From NCBI GenBank assembly GCA_038529265.1, contig JBCBDX010000005.1:176986-240985 (forward strand): a stretch of 64,000 nucleotides of DNA, written 5' to 3'. The notes beneath the pieces were generated by a model. That model ran no database searches, was not told the origin of the DNA, and worked only from the letters and a program-made list of their open reading frames with translations. Shown here one piece after another: positions 25,698 to 35,151 of this stretch. This stretch comes from JBCBDX01 sp038529265. GTDB taxonomy: Bacteria; Pseudomonadota; Alphaproteobacteria; Rhizobiales; Rhizobiaceae. The position numbers and the translations under genes are program-made. Every line of letters begins with the position of its first letter. The stretch's first letter is position 1.

Positions 25698-27800
25698 CTA
25701 ACGCGTAAATGCCTGAACGTTGCCAGCGTCGACATTCAGTATGTTACCGGTGGACTTTGAAGACGTGTCAGCGGCAAAAAAGTAACAGGCCTCGGCGATA
25801 TCTTCGGGCAGGACTGACCGCTTGAGCATGGACCGATTGCGGTACATTTCTTCCAAGCCTTCCTTGTCGGTACCGTATGTGGAGGCGCGTTGGTCAAGCC
25901 ATTCACCTTCCCATATCTTCGATCCGCGCAGGACAGCATCAGGATTGACAACATTGACCCGAATGCCTGCTTCTGCACCCTCCAATGCCAGACACCGAGC
26001 CAGATGGATTTCGGATGCTTTGGCCGTGCAATAGGCTGACGCATTGGGGGAAGCTGCCAGACCATTCTTGGAGGCAACGAAAACAATGGATCCGCCCATG
26101 TCTTGCACGCGCAAGAGTTTGAAAGCTTCGCGGCTGACGAGAAAGTAACCGGTCGACAGGATATCCATATTCCTGTTCCAGAGTTCCAAAGTGGTCTCTT
26201 CAACCGGCGCAGAAGATGCGATCCCTGCATTTGAAACCAGAATATCGAGACCGCCGAACTCGATAGCTGCTTCAGCGAGCGCATGGGTAACAGCGTCCTC
26301 GTTCGAGACGTCCATCAGAACGGTTCGCACAACGTCCGAGCCAAAACTCTTCGCCAGCATTGTCTCAGTGGCAGCAAGGTTCTCCGCATTAATGTCAGCA
26401 AGCATCACGCAAGCGCCCTCTGACAGATAGCGTTCTGCAGTCGCCGACCCGATGCCGCCAGCGCCACCTGTAACCAATGCGATGCGTCCGGCGAGCGATT
26501 TAGGTTTGAGCATTCGTTGCAACTTGGCTTCTTCCAGAAGCCAATACTCAATATCGAAGGCTTCCTGTTCGGGCAGCCCACAATATTTACTGACCGCGCT
26601 GGCACCACGCATCACATTGATTGCGTTGACATAAAACTCTGCTGACACGCGCGCGGTTGCCTTGTCTTTGGCAAAGGTCATCATCCCCACGCCCGGAACG
26701 AGGTATACGACGGCGTTGGGATCACGCAGTTTTGGCGAGTTGGGGTGTTTGCAGCGCTCATAGTACGCTTCGTAGTCCGCACGATACGACGCAATCTGAT
26801 CGGGTAGTCCTTTTAGAACCTCATCAATATTGTTCAGCGCCGGATCAAAACCGACCACCAATGGGCGTATCTTGGTGCGCAGAAAATGGTCCGGGCACGA
26901 TGTACCAAGCGCTGCCAATGGCTCCATATCTTGAGCGTTCACGAACTCTAGAACCGGGTCGGAATCGTCGAAATGCCCGACCATATATTGGTTGCCGCTG
27001 ACAAATCCCCGAATAGAAGGCATCAACCGTGATGCGATTGTTCGGCGCTCGGCCTGTGAAAGGCTGTCGTGCTTTACACCGCCAAATGCAGCTCTGTTTG
27101 CTGTACGTTTCGACAACCAATTGGTTGCAACATTGATCACGTCAATCGTGCAATCGTAGCAGTCTTTGGCGCTATCAGCCCACGTGAAAAGCCCGTGGCT
27201 TTCAAGAACCACTCCATCGGCTTGCGGATTTTCAAGGCAAAACTTCTCAAGCCACAGGCCAAGTTCAAAGCCCGGCCGCTTCCATGGCAACCACCCAATC
27301 CGATCGCCAAATATCTCTTGGGTTAAAGCCCGCGAGTTCTCCGAGGCAGCAATTGCGATAATGGCATCGGCATGGACATGATCCACATGCTTTCTAGGAA
27401 CAAAGGCGTGGAGAGGGGTATCAATGGAAGCCGCACGCGGGTTCAGACCGAAAGTACAGTGCGGCAGATAACCCACCATTTCGTCTTCAAAATCGAGACC
27501 GCGATACAGTTTCTTGAGGGCGTTCAACTTCTCCATATAAAGCGTGGCAAAGCCGTCCAGCTTCATCGAGCCGATGTCACCGCCAGACCCCTTCACCCAC
27601 AAGACTTCCGCTGTTTGGCCGGTAAGAGGGTCAGTCTCGATGATCTTGGCTGACGTGTTACCGCCACCATAGTTGGTCACACGCTTATCGGATCCGAGCG
27701 TATTGGATCGATAGAGAAGTAGCTCCGCTTCGGACATACCGGTCGCAATTTTTTCGTCCCATCGATTTTCCAGAAGGTGACCTTCGACCGTTTTTAGCAT
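25698..27800 (-). CDS. rhaD: Bifunctional rhamnulose-1-phosphate aldolase / short-chain dehydrogenase
   Basis: A 700-residue fusion. The N-terminal class II aldolase domain (roughly residues 1-420) cleaves rhamnulose-1-phosphate to dihydroxyacetone phosphate and L-lactaldehyde; its metal site appears in FVPRKHVDHVHADAIIAIA and LESHGLFTWADSAKD. The C-terminal SDR domain (about 430-700) has ALVTGGAGGIGSAT, NAGIASS, YCTAK and a NVDAGNV end and probably oxidises or reduces lactaldehyde. Paired with rhaI. Expression is probably controlled by RhaR through the palindrome 73 bp upstream. Confidence 0.95.
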   Translation of the reverse strand: MLKTVEGHLLENRWDEKIATGMSEAELLLYRSNTLGSDKRVTNYGGGNTSAKIIETDPLTGQTAEVLWVKGSGGDIGSMKLDGFATLYMEKLNALKKLYRGLDFEDEMVGYLPHCTFGLNPRAASIDTPLHAFVPRKHVDHVHADAIIAIAASENSRALTQEIFGDRIGWLPWKRPGFELGLWLEKFCLENPQADGVVLESHGLFTWADSAKDCYDCTIDVINVATNWLSKRTANRAAFGGVKHDSLSQAERRTIASRLMPSIRGFVSGNQYMVGHFDDSDPVLEFVNAQDMEPLAALGTSCPDHFLRTKIRPLVVGFDPALNNIDEVLKGLPDQIASYRADYEAYYERCKHPNSPKLRDPNAVVYLVPGVGMMTFAKDKATARVSAEFYVNAINVMRGASAVSKYCGLPEQEAFDIEYWLLEEAKLQRMLKPKSLAGRIALVTGGAGGIGSATAERYLSEGACVMLADINAENLAATETMLAKSFGSDVVRTVLMDVSNEDAVTHALAEAAIEFGGLDILVSNAGIASSAPVEETTLELWNRNMDILSTGYFLVSREAFKLLRVQDMGGSIVFVASKNGLAASPNASAYCTAKASEIHLARCLALEGAEAGIRVNVVNPDAVLRGSKIWEGEWLDQRASTYGTDKEGLEEMYRNRSMLKRSVLPEDIAEACYFFAADTSSKSTGNILNVDAGNVQAFTR

Positions 27801-27872
27801 GTTGCCCTCCCTGCAGCCTGACGCTTATGGCCGTGCAAACGCCCGTACAGGCTTAATTTGATGTGGCGATAT

Positions 27873-27944
27873 GTCAATCATAATCTGATCAAAAACAATC
27901 ATGTTGCGGCGCAATATGAATGATTATGATCGAAAATGATTGAC
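27873..27944. promoter_or_regulatory. Operator/promoter region between rhaD and rhaR (large palindrome)
   Basis: GTCAATCAT (27873-27881) and its exact reverse complement ATGATTGAC (27936-27944) frame a 72 bp region. Inside are TGATC elements and further CAATCAT/ATGATT half-sites at about 27896 and 27919. It lies in the 187 bp divergent region of the rhamnose genes, so it is the likely binding region of the DeoR-type repressor RhaR controlling both directions. The assignment is inferred from symmetry and location. Confidence 0.65.
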
Positions 27945-27987
27945 AGCCACGCAAATCTGCGCATCCTGATCGCAACGGGAGGCGAGA

Positions 27988-28815
27988 TTGCACGAAAAAG
28001 AGCGGCATAGGATCATCATGTCGGCTGTCCAAGAACGGCCTGTTGCTACAGTGATTGATCTTTGTAGCCTTACCGGCGCTTCTGAAGCGACGATACGGCG
28101 CGATATTGCCACGCTTCATGTACAGCAGAAGTTGAGACGCGTCAGAGGCGGCGCGGAGGCGATGACGCCACCTCAGTTTGTGGGTCTGGCCGGTCGGCCG
28201 TTTGCGGTTAACGAAACCATCAAGATTTACGAGAAGCAGGCCATCGCCCGAGAGGCTGTAGAGCTATGCGAAGATGGTGACAGCATCATCATCAATGGCG
28301 GGACGACGACGTTCCAGATGGTGCACCCGCTAGCCAGTCGTCGAATGCAGATTTTCACCAACTCGTTTCCGATTGCAGAGCACCTCCTGAAGCACTCCAA
28401 GAATACGATCATGGTGTCAGGTGGCGCGATCTACCGCGAACAGAACATCATTCTGTCTCCCTTTGATAATGACGTGACCAAGAATTTTTATGCAAAGCGC
28501 ATGTTCATGGGAGCGCAGGGTCTTGGGCCCATCGGTCTGATGGAGGCCGATCCCCTGCTCATTCAGGCCGAGCAGAAGCTAATCGGACAAGCCGACGAAC
28601 TGATTGTCTTGGCCGACAGTTCAAAGTTCAGCCGAAGATCAAGCCTTGTGCTGTGTCAACTTGAACGGATCAGCACAGTCATCACCGATGAAGGCATAAC
28701 GGACAAGTGCGCATCGATGCTGGAGGCTGCCGACGTGAAACTGATCGTCGCCCAAGCGGGCGGCGTTCGAGAGGACGAGGCGGCCTCCCAACCACCTCAG
28801 CGATTAAAAACCTAA
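27988..28815 (+). CDS. rhaR: DeoR/GlpR family regulator of rhamnose catabolism
   Basis: A 275-residue DeoR-type repressor. The N-terminal HTH (HEKERHRIIMSAVQERPVAT then SLTGASEATIRRDIATLH) is followed by LRRVRGGAEA and a DeoRC sensor domain (DGDSIIINGGTTTFQM, IYREQNIILSP, ADSSKFSRRS). I use the TTG start at 27988 with GGAGGCGAGA upstream, because the family begins MHE-ERH; ATG 28018 would cut the HTH. First gene of the rhaRSTPQMK cluster. Its ligand is presumably a rhamnose pathway intermediate. Confidence 0.93.
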   Translation: MHEKERHRIIMSAVQERPVATVIDLCSLTGASEATIRRDIATLHVQQKLRRVRGGAEAMTPPQFVGLAGRPFAVNETIKIYEKQAIAREAVELCEDGDSIIINGGTTTFQMVHPLASRRMQIFTNSFPIAEHLLKHSKNTIMVSGGAIYREQNIILSPFDNDVTKNFYAKRMFMGAQGLGPIGLMEADPLLIQAEQKLIGQADELIVLADSSKFSRRSSLVLCQLERISTVITDEGITDKCASMLEAADVKLIVAQAGGVREDEAASQPPQRLKT

Positions 28816-28841
28816 ACGTGACTTTCAGGGAGGAACCAATA

Positions 28842-29840
28842 ATGAAACGTCGCACATTTACTACACTGGTAGCCGGGCTTGGCCTTGCGACAAGCATGCT
28901 GAGCTCAACGGCCATGGCGCAGGACAATATGCGGATCGCGCTCGTGGTCAAAGCACTTGGCATCGGGTTCTTTGAAGCCGCAGCCGAGGGCGCGGAGGAG
29001 GCCGCAGGCGAGCTGGGCAATGTGGAAATCATCTATACCGGCCCTACCGATACAACGGCGGAAGGCCAAATCGAAGTCATCAACTCGCTGATCGCACAGG
29101 GCGTTGATGCCATTGCGATTTCGGCAAATGATCCCGATGCAGTGGTGCCAGCGCTCAAACGTGCCATGGATCGCGGCATCACCGTTATCTCATGGGACTC
29201 AGGCGTATCGGAAGGCGGGCGTCAAATGCATCTGAATCCGTCATCCACACCGCTGATCGGCAATACGATCATCAAGCTGGCGGCAGACCACATGCCTGAT
29301 GGCGGTGATGTCGCGATCCTGTCAGCCACCGCGACTGCCACCAATCAGAACGCCTGGATTGAGGCGGCCAAGGAAGTGTTACCCAATTATGATGGGATCA
29401 ACCTTGTAGCGACCGTTTACGGTGACGATCTTTCCGACAAATCCTACCGCGAAGCACAAGGCTTGATGGCTTCCCATCCGGACCTGAAAGCGATTATTGC
29501 GCCGACGACTGTTGGCATTCTTGCCTCCTGTCAGGCGGTGACCGATGCCGGCAAAATAGGTGAGATCAACGTGACCGGCCTTGGCCTTCCATCTGAGATG
29601 GCCGGATGTGTCGATTCCGGCGCTACCAAGAGCTTTGCAATCTGGAACCCCATTGACCTTGGTTACTCCGCAACAATGCTGGCGCATGCGATTGCCGGTG
29701 GAGCAGAGGCCGGACCTGGCGCCGAGTTGCCAATGGGGCGCATGGGATCTGTAACGCTGGATGATACAGGCACTGCTGCAATGGCAGACCCCTTCACCTA
29801 CGACAGCTCGAACATCGACCAGTTCAAGTCGATCTTCTGA
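28842..29840 (+). CDS. rhaS: Rhamnose ABC transporter substrate-binding protein
   Basis: A 332-residue periplasmic sugar-binding protein of the ribose/autoinducer-2 type. Signal peptide KRRTFTTLVAGLGLATSMLS with cleavage near AMA-Q. Mature part MRIALVVKALGIGFFEAAAE, IDAIAISANDPD-like segment (here VDAIAISANDPDAVVPALK) and VISWDSGV are typical. AGGGAGGAACC precedes the ATG. A stable hairpin follows the gene, which may keep its message at a higher level than the downstream ABC genes. The rhamnose assignment rests on the operon. Confidence 0.94.
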   Translation: MKRRTFTTLVAGLGLATSMLSSTAMAQDNMRIALVVKALGIGFFEAAAEGAEEAAGELGNVEIIYTGPTDTTAEGQIEVINSLIAQGVDAIAISANDPDAVVPALKRAMDRGITVISWDSGVSEGGRQMHLNPSSTPLIGNTIIKLAADHMPDGGDVAILSATATATNQNAWIEAAKEVLPNYDGINLVATVYGDDLSDKSYREAQGLMASHPDLKAIIAPTTVGILASCQAVTDAGKIGEINVTGLGLPSEMAGCVDSGATKSFAIWNPIDLGYSATMLAHAIAGGAEAGPGAELPMGRMGSVTLDDTGTAAMADPFTYDSSNIDQFKSIF

Positions 29841-29849
29841 TCATTAAAA

Positions 29850-29879
29850 ACCTGGCGCAGTCGAGAGCCTGCGCCAGGT
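29850..29879 (+). promoter_or_regulatory. Intercistronic stem-loop after rhaS
   Basis: ACCTGGCGCAG (29850-29860) pairs perfectly with CTGCGCCAGGT (29869-29879) around an 8-nt loop. There is no T-run, so it is not a classic terminator. Such hairpins after a binding-protein gene commonly protect the upstream mRNA or partially attenuate transcription into the transporter genes. Confidence 0.75.
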
Positions 29880-29911
29880 CATTGATTACCTTAAGAACCT
29901 GAACCTCGCCC

Positions 29912-31459
29912 ATGCTTTTGGAGCTGAACCCCGCCGTGTCTTCACAGGCCGCTTCTGAAGATCATCCCCTCTTGTCGCTATCGGGTGTTACCAAGACATT
30001 TCCGGGGGTGCGCGCATTGTCGGATGTCGCGCTAGAGCTCTATCCAGGCAAGGTCACGGCGCTGATCGGCGAAAATGGCGCGGGTAAGTCAACGGTCGTA
30101 AAGATCCTGACCGGCATCTATCAGCCCGATGCAGGCGAGATAAGAATTGATGGCCGCTCTGTTCGTTTCCCAACACCGCAATCGGCTGAGAGCGCTGGCG
30201 TGACAGCGATCCATCAGGAAACCGTCCTGTTCGACGAATTGTCAGTCGCCGAAAACATTTTCCTTGGACATGCACCAAAGGGTAAGTTCGGCTTGATTGA
30301 TTCAAGGCAAATGAGATCAAGCGCCAGCGAAATCCTTACCGGGATCGGTGCGAACATTGACCCTTCCGCAACGCTGAAAGACCTTGGAACCGCAAACAAA
30401 CATCTTGTCGCCATCGCGCGTGCGCTCAGCATTGACGCACGTGTAGTGATCATGGACGAACCCACCGCTGCGCTCAGCCAAAAGGAAATCGAAGAGCTCT
30501 ATGAGCTTGTCGAAAGCCTAAAGGCGCAAGGTAAAGCGATCTTGTTTATCAGCCACAAGTTCGATGAGATCTTTCGCATCGCTGACTTGTACACGGTCTA
30601 CCGCGACGGTCAGATGGTTGGTCGCGGGGCAATGTCAGGCGTACGCGAACCCGAACTTGTCAAGATGATGGTTGGTCGCGACGTAAGTCAGATTTTTCCC
30701 AACCGGAAAAAAGATATTGGCGCGCGCGTTCTTGATGTTACAGGCTACAACCATCCCACTGAGTTTGCGGACATTGGTTTTACCCTGCATCGAGGCGAAA
30801 TTCTTGGCTTTTACGGTCTGGTTGGTGCCGGGCGCTCGGAATTCATGCAGGCGCTATTCGGGATAACCCGGCCCGCCGGTGGTGGTGTGAAAATTGATGG
30901 TCAACCTGTCACCATCCAATCGCCTGCGGATGCAGTCAATAATGGGATCGTGTATGTGCCCGAAGACCGGGGCAAGCAGGGCACGATTGGCGCACTACCG
31001 ATTTTCCAAAATGTGACTTTGCCCTCCTTAGCGCGCACGTCGCGCAGGGGTTTCATCAAACTGGCTGAAGAATTCAAGCTGGCAAGGCAATACACCGAAC
31101 GTCTTGATCTTCGGGCCGCATCTTTGGACACACACGTCGGCAATTTGTCCGGCGGCAATCAGCAAAAAGTCGTCATCGGAAAGTGGCTTGCCACACAGCC
31201 GAAGGTCATCATTCTCGATGAACCGACCAAGGGAATAGATATCGGGTCCAAGGCCGCAGTACACGAATTCATGGCTGAACTGGCAGCCCAAGGGTTGGCG
31301 GTGATTATGGTCAGTTCTGAAATCCCTGAAATCATTGGCATGTCCGATAGGGTTATCGTGATGCGCGAAGGCAGGATTGCTGCTGAGCTTGGCGATAGAG
31401 ACATCACGCCGGAAACACTCGTCAGGCATGCTGCTGGAATCAGAGAGACGGCGATATGA
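29912..31459 (+). CDS. rhaT: Rhamnose ABC transporter ATP-binding protein (two ABC domains)
   Basis: A 515-residue double ATPase like RbsA/MglA. The N-terminal half has Walker A GENGAGKSTVVK and Walker B VVIMDEPTAALS. The C-terminal half has a degenerate P-loop region (GLVGAGRSEFMQ), NLSGGNQQKVVIGKWL and VIILDEPTKGIDIGS. It powers rhamnose uptake together with RhaP and RhaQ at the inner membrane. Its stop overlaps the rhaP start (ATGA). Confidence 0.95.
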   Translation: MLLELNPAVSSQAASEDHPLLSLSGVTKTFPGVRALSDVALELYPGKVTALIGENGAGKSTVVKILTGIYQPDAGEIRIDGRSVRFPTPQSAESAGVTAIHQETVLFDELSVAENIFLGHAPKGKFGLIDSRQMRSSASEILTGIGANIDPSATLKDLGTANKHLVAIARALSIDARVVIMDEPTAALSQKEIEELYELVESLKAQGKAILFISHKFDEIFRIADLYTVYRDGQMVGRGAMSGVREPELVKMMVGRDVSQIFPNRKKDIGARVLDVTGYNHPTEFADIGFTLHRGEILGFYGLVGAGRSEFMQALFGITRPAGGGVKIDGQPVTIQSPADAVNNGIVYVPEDRGKQGTIGALPIFQNVTLPSLARTSRRGFIKLAEEFKLARQYTERLDLRAASLDTHVGNLSGGNQQKVVIGKWLATQPKVIILDEPTKGIDIGSKAAVHEFMAELAAQGLAVIMVSSEIPEIIGMSDRVIVMREGRIAAELGDRDITPETLVRHAAGIRETAI

Positions 31460-32436
31460 AGCGTATTCTGGCATCGCGTGAATTGTTACTGCTGGTCGCG
31501 ATTGGGCTCGTCCTCGGCGTGATTGCCAGTCGCTTTCCCGCTTTCATCGCCCCTTCAAACTTGGCTTCTGTTTTTAATGACACCTCACCACTGATCTTGT
31601 TGGCGATCGGGCAGATGATTGTGATCTTGACCAAGTGTATCGATCTGTCAGTCGCTGCCAATCTCGCTTTGACCGGCATGGTTGTGGCGCTAGTCAACAT
31701 TGCCGCTCCCGACATGCCGATCATTGTTATCCTGGTCATCGCAGTCTTGTTTGGAGCCTGCCTCGGCATGCTGAACGGTGTCCTGGTGTGGAAGCTCGAA
31801 ATCCCGCCAATCGTGGTGACACTTGGTACGATGACCATCTTCCGGGGTACGATTTTCCTTCTGACCGAAGGCAAGTGGGTCAACAGCCACGAGATGAGCG
31901 ATAATTTCAAAGCGTTCCCAAGGAGCGAGATAATCGGCCTGCCTGTATTGAGCTGGTTCGCCATCGGCGCCGTTGTCTTGTTTACCATTGTCATGACACG
32001 CACAATGCTGGGTCGCGCCTTCTATGCTGCTGGCGGTAACCCGCATGCTGCGACCTACGCCGGCATCAATGTCGGACGCACGCAGTTTTGGGCGTTTACA
32101 ATTTCGGGCGCTCTCGCCGGTTTGACGGGTTATTTGTGGGTGTCGCGTTTTGCAGTTGCCTACGTCGATGTTGCTGGAGGGTTTGAACTCACAGTCGTTG
32201 CCGCGTGTGTCATCGGGGGTGTCTCCATCATGGGCGGTATTGGAACGGTGCCCGGCGCACTGTTGGGCGCCCTTTTTCTTGGCATCATTGCCAATGCGCT
32301 GCCCGTCGTGAACATTTCTCCTTTCTGGCAAATGGCGATATCGGGCGCTGCAATCATCATTGCCGTGGCGCTTAACGCTCAGGCAAATCGCACGAAAGGA
32401 CGCGTGATCCTAAAACAGGCGGAGCAGGCGACATGA
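31456..32436 (+). CDS. rhaP: Rhamnose ABC transporter permease 1
   Basis: A 326-residue inner-membrane permease of the ribose/branched-chain (BPD_transp_2) family with about 9-10 hydrophobic helices. The conserved GQMIVILTKCIDLSVAANLA early and the EAA-like cytoplasmic loop around NPHAATYAGINVGRTQFWAF are clear. It overlaps rhaT upstream and rhaQ downstream by 4 bp each (ATGA), so the three are translationally coupled. Confidence 0.94.
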   Translation: MKRILASRELLLLVAIGLVLGVIASRFPAFIAPSNLASVFNDTSPLILLAIGQMIVILTKCIDLSVAANLALTGMVVALVNIAAPDMPIIVILVIAVLFGACLGMLNGVLVWKLEIPPIVVTLGTMTIFRGTIFLLTEGKWVNSHEMSDNFKAFPRSEIIGLPVLSWFAIGAVVLFTIVMTRTMLGRAFYAAGGNPHAATYAGINVGRTQFWAFTISGALAGLTGYLWVSRFAVAYVDVAGGFELTVVAACVIGGVSIMGGIGTVPGALLGALFLGIIANALPVVNISPFWQMAISGAAIIIAVALNAQANRTKGRVILKQAEQAT

Positions 32437-33416
32437 CAACAGTGACGCGCTCAATTCCGGATCGGCTACAGTCTCCGTTTGAGCGGAGTTTGAAGAGTTG
32501 GGAAAGCCTGTTGCTTGTCGTGGCAATCGGTATCTTCATCGCCAATTCCTTTGCGTCCCCATACTTTCTCAATGCATGGAATTTGAGTGACGCCACATTC
32601 AATTTTACCGAAAAGGCAATGATCGCGTTCGCGATGGCGCTACTCATCATCTCCGGTGAAATCGATTTGTCCGTAGCGGCAATCATTGCTCTGGCGTCCA
32701 CAGCCATGGGTGCAGCTGTTCAAGCGGGTGTTGGGACGGAGGGTCTTGTTCTCATAGGGCTTGCGGTGGGTCTTGCGTGCGGCGCGGTCAATGGCTTCCT
32801 CGTCACCGGGCTTGGCCTGCCGTCCATCGTGGTTACCATCGGCACAATGAGCCTTTTCCGCGGTATCAGTTTCATCATATTGGGCGATCAAGCCTATCGC
32901 GGATACCCGCCCGATTTCGCATTCTTCGGGCAGGGCTATGTCTGGTGGGTAATATCTTTTGAGTTTGTCCTGTTTGCAGTTATCGCGATGATCTATGCGA
33001 TCATCCTTCACAAAACGAACTTTGGGCGCGCGGTTTATGCGATTGGCAACAATGCGACCGGTGCGTTGTTTTCCGGCATTCGCGTAGGCCGGGTAAAGTT
33101 CACACTGTTTCTGCTTACTGGCCTGATGTCCGGCATTGCGGCGATCTGTTTGACATCGCGGCTCGGTTCAACCCGACCATCAATCGCGTTTGGATGGGAA
33201 CTTGAGATCGTCACGATGGTGGTTTTGGGCGGTGTCAACATCCTTGGCGGATCAGGGTCGATCCCGGGCGTGGTCATCGCCGCCTTTGTAATGGGCTTGG
33301 TAACTTTCGGCCTGGGGCTTCTCAATGTTCCGGGCATCGTGATGTCGATCGTTATCGGGATATTGTTGATATCGGTGATCGCCCTGCCACGGCTCTGGTC
33401 GATGTGGAGGACATAA
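32433..33416 (+). CDS. rhaQ: Rhamnose ABC transporter permease 2
   Basis: A 327-residue permease paralogous to RhaP: AMALLIISGEIDLSVAAIIA, LGLPSIVVTIGTMSLFRGIS and the coupling loop NNATGALFSGIRVGRVKFTL. It forms the heterodimeric channel with RhaP. It starts inside the end of rhaP (ATGA), and its TAA stop directly abuts the mutarotase ATG. Confidence 0.94.
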   Translation: MTTVTRSIPDRLQSPFERSLKSWESLLLVVAIGIFIANSFASPYFLNAWNLSDATFNFTEKAMIAFAMALLIISGEIDLSVAAIIALASTAMGAAVQAGVGTEGLVLIGLAVGLACGAVNGFLVTGLGLPSIVVTIGTMSLFRGISFIILGDQAYRGYPPDFAFFGQGYVWWVISFEFVLFAVIAMIYAIILHKTNFGRAVYAIGNNATGALFSGIRVGRVKFTLFLLTGLMSGIAAICLTSRLGSTRPSIAFGWELEIVTMVVLGGVNILGGSGSIPGVVIAAFVMGLVTFGLGLLNVPGIVMSIVIGILLISVIALPRLWSMWRT

Positions 33417-33731
33417 ATGGAAAAGTTTGCGTTCAAAATGAAGCTGAACCCGGGCTGTAGGGACGAATATAAAAAGCGTCATGACGAGATTTGGCCGGAG
33501 CTCGTCACACTTCTCAAGGATGCGGGCATATCGGACTATTCGATCCATCTCGATGAAGAAACGGACACACTGTTTGGTGTTCTGTGGCGAACCGATGATC
33601 ATGAAATGGCTGCTTTGCCACAGCATGAAGTAATGCAGAGCTGGTGGGCTCATATGGCTGATATCATGGAGACGATGCCGGATAACAAACCGTTGGTTAC
33701 TCCATTGTTGCCCGTGTTTCATATGTCATGA
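33417..33731 (+). CDS. rhaM: L-rhamnose mutarotase
   Basis: A 104-residue enzyme that interconverts the alpha and beta anomers of L-rhamnose, feeding the isomerase. Family features are AFKMKLNPGCRDEYKKRHDE with the conserved Tyr/His, IHLDEETDTLFGVLWR, and the C-terminal WWAHMADIMET followed by PVFHM. The length matches the family. It sits without a gap between rhaQ and rhaK and is called rhaU in rhizobia. Confidence 0.96.
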   Translation: MEKFAFKMKLNPGCRDEYKKRHDEIWPELVTLLKDAGISDYSIHLDEETDTLFGVLWRTDDHEMAALPQHEVMQSWWAHMADIMETMPDNKPLVTPLLPVFHMS

Positions 33732-35107
33732 AACCCGCCCAGGTTGCCGTCATCGATATCGGCAAAACCAATGCCAAGCTGGCGCTGGTTGAAACGGCTG
33801 GCCTGTCGGAAATCGCTGTTGTCACCCAGCCGAACACAGTTCTGGCGAGCCCACCCTATCCACATTTCGATGTCGAAGCGATCTGGGCTTTTTTGCTAGA
33901 GGCACTGGCTCGTTTTCATGTGCAGCACGGGGTCGACGCGATATCAATTACAACCCACGGCGCTTGCGGCGCGCTCATCGCCGATGATGGGAGCCTTGCC
34001 GCCCCAATTTTAGATTATGAGCATACCGGCCCGGAAACTGTTGCTTCAGAGTATGACAAACTCCGCCCGGACTTTGCCGATACGGGATCTCCGAGATTGG
34101 CCATGGGGTTGAACTTGGGCGCGCAACTATATTGGCAGTTGGAAAATGATCCAGATCTGCATCCCCGTACCAAGGCAATCGTTACCTACCCGCAATATTG
34201 GGCCTATCGCTTGACCGGCGTGCTTGCGAGCGACGTTTCTTCGCTGGGATGCCACACTGACCTTTGGAACCCGCAGAAGGGACAGTTTTCCTCATTGGTT
34301 GAGCGGCTACACATTTCGAGGAAGATCGCACCGCCGCGCAAGGCCGCCGATGTGCTTGGACCGTTATTGCCTCACATAGCCGAACAGACAGGCCTTGCTG
34401 CTCACACACCGGTACACTGCGGCATCCATGATTCCAACGCCTCCTTGCTGGCACAAGTCTTGGGCCGCAGTCCGCCTTTTTCGGTTGTGTCGACGGGCAC
34501 ATGGGTCATCGCTATGACTGTTGGCGGCTCAGCAACGTCTTTGGACCCAGCCCGCGACACTCTTATAAACGTCAATGCTCTCGGCGCACCGGTGCCTTCC
34601 GCACGCTTCATGGGTGGGCGAGAGTTTGAAATCATCAGCAAAGGTCGAAATGCGCCTTGCAACGATCTTCATTTGGTTGAGGTCGCCAAGAACGGCCCGA
34701 TGTTGTTGCCGGCGGTCGTGCCAGAAAGTGGCCCGTTTCAAGGGTGGCAATTTCAATGGATTGGGCCAGAGCCAGCGATAGGAAGCGCAGAGCGGTCGGC
34801 TGCGCTCAGTTTCTATTTGGCAATGATGAGCGCCGAATGCCTGTCGTTGACCGGCCATCGCGGGCCCATTGTTGTCGAGGGTCCGTTTGCGACAAACCCC
34901 GGCTATTGCGGTATGTTGGCAGCAGCCATGGACTGCACCGTACTAGCCGCAGGAAATGCGACGGGAACCAGCCAAGGTGCAGCCCTTTTGGCGCTCGGAT
35001 CAAACGAGTTTCCCAAAATGAACGCTCCAGTGGAGATAGGGCCTGTCAATCATGCTGCTTTTGCTCAATACGCAGAACGATGGCGACAGACGGTCCAACA
35101 GGCATAG
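33728..35107 (+). CDS. rhaK: FGGY-family carbohydrate kinase (rhamnulokinase role)
   Basis: A 459-residue kinase of the FGGY family. N-terminal VAVIDIGKTNAKLALVE is the first phosphate loop, followed by ISITTHGACGALIADDG and IHDSNASLL. The C-terminal ATPase part includes VEGPFATNPGYCGMLAAAMD. By position at the end of rhaRSTPQMK it phosphorylates L-rhamnulose; in R. leguminosarum the same kinase is also needed for rhamnose transport. It overlaps rhaM by 4 bp (ATGA). Confidence 0.92.
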   Translation: MKPAQVAVIDIGKTNAKLALVETAGLSEIAVVTQPNTVLASPPYPHFDVEAIWAFLLEALARFHVQHGVDAISITTHGACGALIADDGSLAAPILDYEHTGPETVASEYDKLRPDFADTGSPRLAMGLNLGAQLYWQLENDPDLHPRTKAIVTYPQYWAYRLTGVLASDVSSLGCHTDLWNPQKGQFSSLVERLHISRKIAPPRKAADVLGPLLPHIAEQTGLAAHTPVHCGIHDSNASLLAQVLGRSPPFSVVSTGTWVIAMTVGGSATSLDPARDTLINVNALGAPVPSARFMGGREFEIISKGRNAPCNDLHLVEVAKNGPMLLPAVVPESGPFQGWQFQWIGPEPAIGSAERSAALSFYLAMMSAECLSLTGHRGPIVVEGPFATNPGYCGMLAAAMDCTVLAAGNATGTSQGAALLALGSNEFPKMNAPVEIGPVNHAAFAQYAERWRQTVQQA

Positions 35108-35151
35108 TGAGCAGGGATTGTTGGCACAAAGAAACGTCGCTTCCCACGCGC

